A program made the position numbers and the translations under genes. Below are positions 6,035-10,473 of a DNA stretch of 10,473 nucleotides, piece after piece. The notes below the pieces were generated by a model that had not been told where the DNA came from, did no database searches, and worked only from the letters and a program-made list of their open reading frames with translations. The stretch spans positions 1 through 10,473 of the forward strand of contig JALVHX010000145.1 of NCBI GenBank assembly GCA_027028805.1, read 5' to 3'. Positions within the stretch are counted from its first letter, which is position 1, and every line of letters starts with the position of its first letter. This DNA comes from Desulfurococcales archaeon (lineage in GTDB: Archaea; Thermoproteota; Thermoprotei_A; Sulfolobales; Desulfurococcaceae).

Positions 6035-7272
6035 GATCGCCGGCCGCTTTTCTTCCCGCGGCTAATAATGCTCCCGGGCTCTATCTCGACGCCGGCCGGT
6101 ATCTCGGTGTTAGGGTAGAGTATTGTTCCCGCGCCTATGCGGCAGCTATGTCCTATTATTGCTCCGAGCTTGAGCTTGGCCTTGCTCGAGGGGGGGCGGA
6201 CGAGGTGTTCTCTCAGCCTCGGGGGCTTCTCCTGGCTCGGTAGGACGTTGAGGGTTACGACGTGGCTGCCTATAACCGTGTTTTCTCCTATAACGCTGTC
6301 GCCTAGGTATACGTGGCTGTCTGTGAGCGTGTGGGGCTGGATAACGGTGTTCTTGATCTCTGTGTACGCGCCAACCCTGACGTGGTCCTCGATGTCGCTG
6401 TAGTGGCGTACGAAGCTGTGGCTGCCTATGAACGCGTTCTCTCCTATATAGACTGGCCCCTTTATGACCGCGTGGTGGTCTATATAGGTGTGTCTCCCTA
6501 TCACTGCGGGCGGCTTTATCACCGCGGTGTCCTCTATCTCCGCTTTTCCCTCTATTACTACTCCGCGCTCCCTGTCTAGGAGCTGGCGCGCGGCCTCCAG
6601 GAGATCCGCCGGGTACCCTATATCTATCCATAGCCCGTTCCAGTGAACAGTGGCTACGCGGCCTGTTTCAGCCAGCTTGTTTATCGCGTCCACCAGGCTG
6701 TTTCCTTTCTCGATATAATCTATGATCGCGGTGGGGAGTATGTAGAAGCCGCCGAGCATGTAGAACGGCTGTTCCAGGATATCCATGCTCTCAGGCTTCT
6801 CGACCACCCGTTTAGCTCTGCCGTCCAGGTCTGTTTCCACGGCGCCGTATGTGTAGAGGTATCTGGTGTCGGGTGGTAGGACGAGGAGGGTGGCGGCCGG
6901 CTCCAGTGCCAGATGTGTTTCAACGAGCCTGTGTATAGCGATCTTGTCTATGACTATGTCGCCGTAGGCTAGTAGGATATAGTCTGTATCGTTGAGCTTC
7001 TCGGACGCCGTCAGGATGGCGTCCTCTATGCCCTCGCCCCGCTGCCTCACGGCTTGGAGGGGCCTAAGGGTGTATTTAAGGGCCTCGCGCTCTACGTCCT
7101 CGTAGCGGTACACGATGACGGTGTCGCTTCTCAGGACGCTCTGGACAGCGTTTAGGGGATAATATAGCACCGGCTTGCCTAGTATGCGTAGAGTATGCTT
7201 GCTCCTCTGCGGCGGGACGAGGCTGGACAACGCCTTGGGCGGCCCACCGGCGAGTATAACCGGCTTAACCAT
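6031..7272 (-). CDS. GlmU-like sugar-1-phosphate nucleotidyltransferase/left-handed beta-helix protein, atypical signature
   Basis: A 413-aa protein with an N-terminal nucleotidyltransferase domain (about 1-230) and a C-terminal left-handed beta-helix (about 240-405). The first domain shows PVILAGG, GKPVLYYPL, an AYGDIVID metal site, RVVEKPE and WIDIGYPADLLEA. The second is built of hexapeptide repeats (AVIGRH, VYIGEN, VIGENTVIGS) and ends AGTILYPNTEIPAGVEIEPGSII. This layout matches archaeal GlmU-type enzymes that acetylate GlcN-1-P and make UDP-GlcNAc. Two things are odd. The usual GxGTR loop after LAGG reads PPKAL, losing the Gly and Arg, although a Lys (SKHTL) remains. In the helix, the YLGD segment has its His (H320) two rather than three residues before the Tyr, unlike bacterial GlmU. 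ATG 7272 has GGGTGGTG just upstream. glmS lies 38 bases ahead on the same strand, so both are probably one transcript. Activity may therefore be altered; family membership is firm. Confidence 0.88.
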   Translation of the reverse strand: MVKPVILAGGPPKALSSLVPPQRSKHTLRILGKPVLYYPLNAVQSVLRSDTVIVYRYEDVEREALKYTLRPLQAVRQRGEGIEDAILTASEKLNDTDYILLAYGDIVIDKIAIHRLVETHLALEPAATLLVLPPDTRYLYTYGAVETDLDGRAKRVVEKPESMDILEQPFYMLGGFYILPTAIIDYIEKGNSLVDAINKLAETGRVATVHWNGLWIDIGYPADLLEAARQLLDRERGVVIEGKAEIEDTAVIKPPAVIGRHTYIDHHAVIKGPVYIGENAFIGSHSFVRHYSDIEDHVRVGAYTEIKNTVIQPHTLTDSHVYLGDSVIGENTVIGSHVVTLNVLPSQEKPPRLREHLVRPPSSKAKLKLGAIIGHSCRIGAGTILYPNTEIPAGVEIEPGSIISRGKKSGRRS

Positions 7273-7310
7273 GACTACACCACCCGGGGGGAGAGGGGCT
7301 ACGTGTTTCT

Positions 7311-9155
7311 CTACTCCACGGTTACGGTTTTCGCTAGGTTGCGTGGTTTATCCGGGTCGTATCCCTTCTTGACGGCTGTATAGTATGCTAGGAGCTGCAT
7401 CGGGGGCGTGTGGGTTATAGGTGTGAGTATCCAGTGGGTTGTAGGCGTCTTCAGCCATATGTCGAGCTGGTCGCTGAGGATCGTTTTCTCGTGGGCCACA
7501 CCTATTATCACGGCTCCCCGCGCCTTCATCTCCTTTATGTTTCCTAGGAGAAGCTTCTCGAGCTCCTCGTCGTTTGGTATGGTGAAGACTACGGGGAACT
7601 CGGGCTCCACGAGAGCTATTGGCCCGTGCTTGGATTCTCCGGCGGGATAGGACTCGGCGTGTATATATGCTATTTCCTTCAGCTTCAACGCTCCCTCCAT
7701 GGCCACGGGGACGCCTATGCCTCGGCTTAGATAATAGGTGTTTGTCTTGGTCGCCATCCATTCTGATAACTGTTTGGCGTAGGACTCGGTGTTTGTTATC
7801 GATACCATGGCTTGGCGCGGCGCCTCCTCGAGGATTTTCCTCAGCTCCCCAGCCTCGCTCTCGGTTAGCCCTCCCGTCTTCTCGGCATGGCTTATGGCTA
7901 GCCATGACAGGGCTAGTGTCTGTGTTGTGAACGTCTTTGTCGCGGCGACACCTATCTCGGGGCCAGCCCTCGTATATATGGCTACGTCGCTCTCCCTGGG
8001 TATCGCGGAGTCTATTACGTTGGAGACCGCTATTATCTTGGCGTCTCGCTCCCGGAACGCTCTGAGCGCCATGAGGCTGTCTATCGTCTCTCCGCTCTGG
8101 CTGACCACGATCAATACGTCGCGGTGTCCCGCGGTGTTTGCATATATCTTGTACTCGCTGGCTATGAACGGTATGACGGGTATACCTGCCAGTGTACTGG
8201 TCAATAGACTATAGTATAGGCTGGCGTGGAAGCTGGTGCCCGCGGCGGTGATATATATTCTCCTCGCCTCGAGGAGAAGCTTCACCGCCTCCTCTACGGC
8301 GGGATCCCTGCTGAGCCCGAAGAACGTGTCCTGGAGGGCCCTGGGCTGCTCCAGGATCTCCTTTATCATGAAGTGGGGGTATCCTCCCTTGGTCGCGTCC
8401 TCCAGGCTCCAGTCAACTATCCTAACCCTCTTCTCCCATGCAACGGGGCCTGCCCCGAGCTTCTCTATATACACGGTGTCGGGGGTTATGTAGCCTATTT
8501 CGCCGTCGTGTACTATTATGACTCGTCTCGTGTACTCGAGTATGGCGGGTATGTCGCTCGCGAGCAGGTTGAAGCCGTCCGCGAGCCCTATAACCAGTGG
8601 GCTATCCTTCTTGGCGAAGAAGATCTTTCCCGGCTCGATCGTGGACACCATTGCTATCGCGTAGCTTCCCTCTATAACGGATATAGCTCTCCGGAAGGCC
8701 TCGTAGAGGCTGCTGCTCGTCTTATAGAACTCCTCGACTAGATGAGGTATGACCTCGGTATCGGTGTCGCTGCGGAAAACATGGCCCTTCTTGACCAGGC
8801 TTTCCTTCAGCTCGCGGTAGTTCTGTATAATACCGTTATGCACGACAGCGATCCTCCCGGTGCAATCGGTGTGTGGATGGGCATTGATATCGTTGGGCAC
8901 GCCGTGTGTCGCCCACCGTGTATGGCCTATAAGCGTGAAGCCGTCGATCTGCGAGAAACCGAGCTTCTTCTCGAGCTCCTCGATCTTCCCCTTGCCCTTC
9001 AACACGATGAGCTTGTCGCGGCCGGGCGCGACAGCAGCCACGCCCGCGCTGTCGTATCCCCTGTACTCCAGCCGCAGAAGACCCCTGTATACCATCAAGC
9101 TCGGCCTATACGGGGTGCGGCCTGGAAGAGCCACAACGCCTATTATACCACACAA
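7311..9155 (-). CDS. glmS: Glutamine:fructose-6-phosphate aminotransferase (isomerizing)
   Basis: Makes glucosamine-6-phosphate from fructose-6-phosphate and glutamine, the first step of aminosugar synthesis. From TTG 9155 it has 614 aa, matching the usual 600-615. The glutaminase domain (1-240) opens M-CGIIGV, so Met removal exposes the nucleophile Cys; it also has YRGYDSAG, HTRWATHG (78-85), NAHPH, HNGIIQNY and SDTDTE. Two SIS isomerase domains follow, with AAGTSFHAS (about 304), VSQSGET (about 350) and AGPEIGVAATK. Isomerase residues are kept: the Glu of LKEIAYIHAE, the His of ESKHGP (about 505) and the Lys of the ending PRNLAKTVTVE (Lys609). A GTG at 9170 would add MGEPV before that Leu codon and bury the Cys, so TTG is chosen; GGGGGAG (9162-9168) lies 6 bases ahead of it. 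The GlmU-like gene follows. No residue needed for activity appears missing. Confidence 0.96.
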   Translation of the reverse strand: MCGIIGVVALPGRTPYRPSLMVYRGLLRLEYRGYDSAGVAAVAPGRDKLIVLKGKGKIEELEKKLGFSQIDGFTLIGHTRWATHGVPNDINAHPHTDCTGRIAVVHNGIIQNYRELKESLVKKGHVFRSDTDTEVIPHLVEEFYKTSSSLYEAFRRAISVIEGSYAIAMVSTIEPGKIFFAKKDSPLVIGLADGFNLLASDIPAILEYTRRVIIVHDGEIGYITPDTVYIEKLGAGPVAWEKRVRIVDWSLEDATKGGYPHFMIKEILEQPRALQDTFFGLSRDPAVEEAVKLLLEARRIYITAAGTSFHASLYYSLLTSTLAGIPVIPFIASEYKIYANTAGHRDVLIVVSQSGETIDSLMALRAFRERDAKIIAVSNVIDSAIPRESDVAIYTRAGPEIGVAATKTFTTQTLALSWLAISHAEKTGGLTESEAGELRKILEEAPRQAMVSITNTESYAKQLSEWMATKTNTYYLSRGIGVPVAMEGALKLKEIAYIHAESYPAGESKHGPIALVEPEFPVVFTIPNDEELEKLLLGNIKEMKARGAVIIGVAHEKTILSDQLDIWLKTPTTHWILTPITHTPPMQLLAYYTAVKKGYDPDKPRNLAKTVTVE

Positions 9156-9161
9156 CACGGG

Positions 9162-9168
9162 CTCCCCC
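9162..9168 (-). promoter_or_regulatory. Ribosome binding site that decides the glmS TTG start
   Basis: On the - strand GGGGGAG is followed by CCCGTG and then TTG (9155-9153) and the Cys codon. The 6-base spacing fits TTG. The upstream GTG (9170) overlaps the site itself and so cannot use it. This supports the start that leaves Cys at the mature N-terminus. Confidence 0.6.
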
Positions 9169-9170
9169 AC

Positions 9171-9189
9171 AACCCTGGATGCCGGGGTT
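9171..9189 (-). promoter_or_regulatory. Leader hairpin just before the glmS ribosome site
   Basis: In the - strand RNA, AACCC (9189-9185) pairs with GGGTT (9175-9171) around a 9-base loop, ending only two bases before the GGGGGAG site. The ACCCC part could alternatively pair with the GGGGG of the ribosome site. Two exclusive pairings are thus possible, one hiding the ribosome site. No known riboswitch class was recognised. Inference only. Confidence 0.35.
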
Positions 9190-9282
9190 CACCAATGGCC
9201 CCTTATGCAGCCGACGTGCTCTACGAGACGCTTGTACCACGCCCCGGGCCTGTCTACTCAAGGAACAATTAGAGTATACAAT

Positions 9283-9296
9283 AATCTATATGTTTC
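9283..9296 (-). promoter_or_regulatory. BRE/TATA-like promoter of glmS
   Basis: The - strand reads GAAACATATAGATT: a purine-rich BRE-like GAAAC followed by ATATAG. Transcription would start near 9262, giving a leader of about 105 nt before TTG 9155. The region between holds GC-rich segments and no ATG-started frame. The area upstream is AT-rich, so other TATA-like words exist and the choice is tentative. Confidence 0.4.
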
Positions 9297-9553
9297 GTCC
9301 AGAAACCAGGGGTTTTGTCTACATAGTATTATAATAATTATCTATGTACATTAGCTATTATTAATATTCATTATTTATCTTAAAAATACATATTTAATGT
9401 TTTATAAATATATTCGTTGTTTATCAAGTATTACCGTAGATGAATTGATCCGCTGGAGAATATGCTTGTGGCCTAGCTCTGTCTTGTAAATCTTTGTTCC
9501 TCTACGCAATGGATGTATTACCGGGCTCTATATAGATTTGTATAAATAAGGCC

Positions 9554-9653
9554 TAGGTATTACACATTGCCAGGAACAAGTCATATGGTTGCAAGTATGG
9601 CCTATACCATATATGGTTAATTCAAGGCCTCGCATCATTTAGGGTAATACCTA
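9554..9653. repeat. 10-bp perfect inverted repeat enclosing a 12-bp palindrome
   Basis: TAGGTATTAC (9554-9563) and GTAATACCTA (9644-9653) are exact inverted copies 80 bases apart. Inside lie ACCATATATGGT (9606-9617), a perfect palindrome, and ATATGGT (9583-9589), whose inverted copy is the left side of that palindrome extended (ACCATAT 9606-9612). The 100-base unit could fold as an RNA with inner hairpins or present symmetrical protein sites. No transposase or gene is linked to it. Confidence 0.5.
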
Positions 9654-9848
9654 TTGGGCTAGTATATTGTGTATGGTATTTGTTTACTCATTATATAATC
9701 TCTGTTCTAGGCCAGGGGATGCGTGGTGCTTGTTAGCGTCTTTATTGTATCGGCGAATAATTGCTATTTATTGTCTAATTGTTTTATACAATTGGGCCGG
9801 GTTAACTGCCCTGTAGTGTAGTTAAGTGCGAATTAACTTCACCATCAG

Positions 9849-9887
9849 AAGCCACTGATCAGGGGCGCTGTGGCGCGTCAATGGCTT
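9849..9887. ncRNA. Candidate structured element: GC-richer hairpin island in AT-rich DNA
   Basis: AAGCCA (9849-9854) and TGGCTT (9882-9887) are inverted copies enclosing GCGC-TGTG-GCGC (9865-9876) and the palindrome CTGATCAG (9855-9862). The segment stands out as GC-richer than its surroundings, a typical sign of structured RNA in AT-rich hyperthermophile DNA. Just upstream is another small hairpin, AGTTAA-GTGCGAA-TTAACT (9820-9838, 7-base loop). Strand, ends and function are unknown, and no known RNA family was recognised. Confidence 0.25.
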
Positions 9888-9958
9888 GCACCAGGTCCAG
9901 GATATACTGTAATATTTTTATTTATTTATTGTAAATATCTGCTTGTATTTGCTTGTAC

Positions 9959-9963
9959 AAAAA
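9959..9963 (-). terminator. Oligo-T stop after the hydroxyacid dehydrogenase gene
   Basis: AAAAA on the + strand is a T run for the - strand gene that ends at 10010, about 47 bases past its stop codon. Further T-rich sequence follows on that strand, as expected for archaeal termination. It is one of several possible sites. Confidence 0.3.
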
Positions 9964-10009
9964 TGTATTGTACTCTGCTTATTCTCTACGCGGGGAGCAA
10001 TGGAACGGG

Positions 10010-10473
10010 CTATTCGTCTCCCATATAGTATCTGGCGACCAGCGGGTAGTCCCCGCCCTTGTAGCGTCTCGAAGCCTCGAGATACATAGAGGCTATGGTT
10101 GAGGATAGAGGCGCTGGGCGTCCTCTGTGGGCCAGGCTGCGCGCCATATATACATAGTCCTTTCCCGCCATTTCTACGCGGAAACGGGGTGGCTTAGGTG
10201 ACATTATGCGGCCCCAGTATCTCTCAACGGCGCTGCCGAACCATAGATGCGAAGAAGCCTTCTTCAGCAATTCAGGGCTAAGCCCCCACGCTTTCAGAAG
10301 CGATAGGCTCTCTGCGAGCAGAGCGGGGAGAGCGAGCCCTATATTGTTTAAGGCCAGCTTCAGCACTGAGGCGGCGGGCGGCTCGCCCGCATAGATGGTT
10401 CCGCTGCTATAGAGCCCCGCTATTTTCTCCGCCTCTGCGCGGAGATCAGTGTGGCACCCTATTATGGAGAACA
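10010..10473 (-). CDS. Beta-hydroxyacid dehydrogenase (3-hydroxyisobutyrate/6-phosphogluconate dehydrogenase-like), C-terminal part, truncated at the window edge
   Basis: The frame is open to the window edge and ends at TAG 10012-10010, leaving about 153 residues. These fit the all-helical C-terminal domain of the beta-hydroxyacid dehydrogenase family, with the end of the Rossmann domain before it. Visible landmarks are a strand-like FSIIGC, IYAGEPPAASVLKLALNN carrying the family's Lys and Asn (K...N), AESLSLLKAWGLSPELL as the core helix, and a KDYVYMARSLA segment like the family's KDL.LA. The usual Gly-rich G..G...K signature is looser here (AGEPPAASVLK). Such enzymes oxidise short beta-hydroxy acids with NAD(P). 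The NAD-binding N-terminus lies beyond the window, so cofactor and substrate cannot be judged. It reads toward glmS's upstream region, separated by the AT-rich stretch, and appears unrelated to its neighbours. A GTG at 10366 is internal, not the start. Confidence 0.8.
   Translation of the reverse strand, partial: FSIIGCHTDLRAEAEKIAGLYSSGTIYAGEPPAASVLKLALNNIGLALPALLAESLSLLKAWGLSPELLKKASSHLWFGSAVERYWGRIMSPKPPRFRVEMAGKDYVYMARSLAHRGRPAPLSSTIASMYLEASRRYKGGDYPLVARYYMGDE

Larger units (their letters stand above)
9171..10009. other. AT-rich gene-free stretch with repeated words and palindromes
   Basis: About 840 bases with no reading frame that looks like a gene in any of six frames. The first 90 bases are the GC-rich glmS leader. 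The rest is AT-rich, strongest at about 9320-9425 and 9903-9970. It contains four copies of GTATTAC (9428, 9515, 9557 and inverted at 9644), four of GGCCTA (9470, 9550, 9599 and inverted at 9708), three of AGGAACAA (9261, 9572 and inverted at 9494), a TATA-like TATAAATAAG (9541) with no + strand gene behind it, and a 10-base direct repeat TGCTTGTA (9940, 9950). Candidate roles are control of flanking genes, an unannotated RNA or an origin. No CRISPR array, tRNA or rRNA was seen. Confidence 0.6.

Noticed and set aside
9171..9262. glmS ribozyme/riboswitch in the leader
   Set aside because: That ribozyme is known from bacteria and none of its core was recognised; only simple pairings were found.
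8226..9272. Two long + strand frames (171 and 176 aa) antisense to glmS
   Set aside because: They are shadows of a fully conserved glmS and resemble no family; GC-rich third positions make long antisense frames common here.
9808..9866. tRNA-like start (GCCCTGTAGTGTAGTTAAG), possibly a tRNA or split tRNA half
   Set aside because: The D loop lacks the GG pair, there is no T-arm GTTCRA sequence, the matching acceptor strand needs a bulge and the length is too short.
9320..9970. CRISPR array or leader in the AT-rich gap
   Set aside because: No repeats of 24-37 bases with regular spacers; only 6-10 base words recur.

Overview
The window looks like chromosomal DNA of a hyperthermophilic crenarchaeon, probably Desulfurococcales. 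The evidence is heavy use of ATA (Ile) and AGG/AGA (Arg) codons, GTG and TTG starts, GGTG/GGAG-type ribosome sites, tightly packed genes with 1-4 base overlaps, BRE/TATA-like promoters and oligo-T stops. The species was not identified.

Left part, + strand (1-3222): the end of the FAD subunit, then the [2Fe-2S] subunit and the molybdopterin subunit of a xanthine dehydrogenase/aldehyde oxidase-family molybdenum hydroxylase, in the order medium-small-large. A 257-base gap with an oligo-T signal and a new TATA-like box follows.

Middle part, + strand (3489-6034): a second cluster with a small unrecognised protein (87-90 aa), an XdhC/CoxI-type cofactor-insertion protein, a MocA-like molybdopterin nucleotidyltransferase (GTGA overlap with xdhC), and a DUF4213/DUF364 protein (enolase-N-like plus Rossmann-like, 'putative heavy-metal chelation'). 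The natural reading is a maturation set for the hydroxylase next to it. The small protein and the DUF364 protein are the least understood members.

Right part, - strand (9155 down to 6031): glmS (glutamine:fructose-6-phosphate amidotransferase) followed by a GlmU-like protein with a nucleotidyltransferase domain and a left-handed beta-helix domain. Together they suggest aminosugar-nucleotide (UDP-GlcNAc-type) synthesis, but the GlmU-like protein has lost the usual residues of its nucleotide-binding signature. The + and - clusters meet tail to tail, their two stop codons sharing one palindromic CTAG. glmS most likely starts at a TTG directly before its catalytic cysteine and has a leader of about 105 nt.

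From 9171 to 10009 there is no convincing gene. This AT-rich stretch holds recurring words (GTATTAC, GGCCTA, AGGAACAA), a 10-bp perfect inverted repeat around a 12-bp palindrome, and a GC-richer hairpin island. These could be regulatory, ncRNA or origin-related; none is proven. The window ends inside a - strand gene for a beta-hydroxyacid dehydrogenase-family protein (C-terminal part only).
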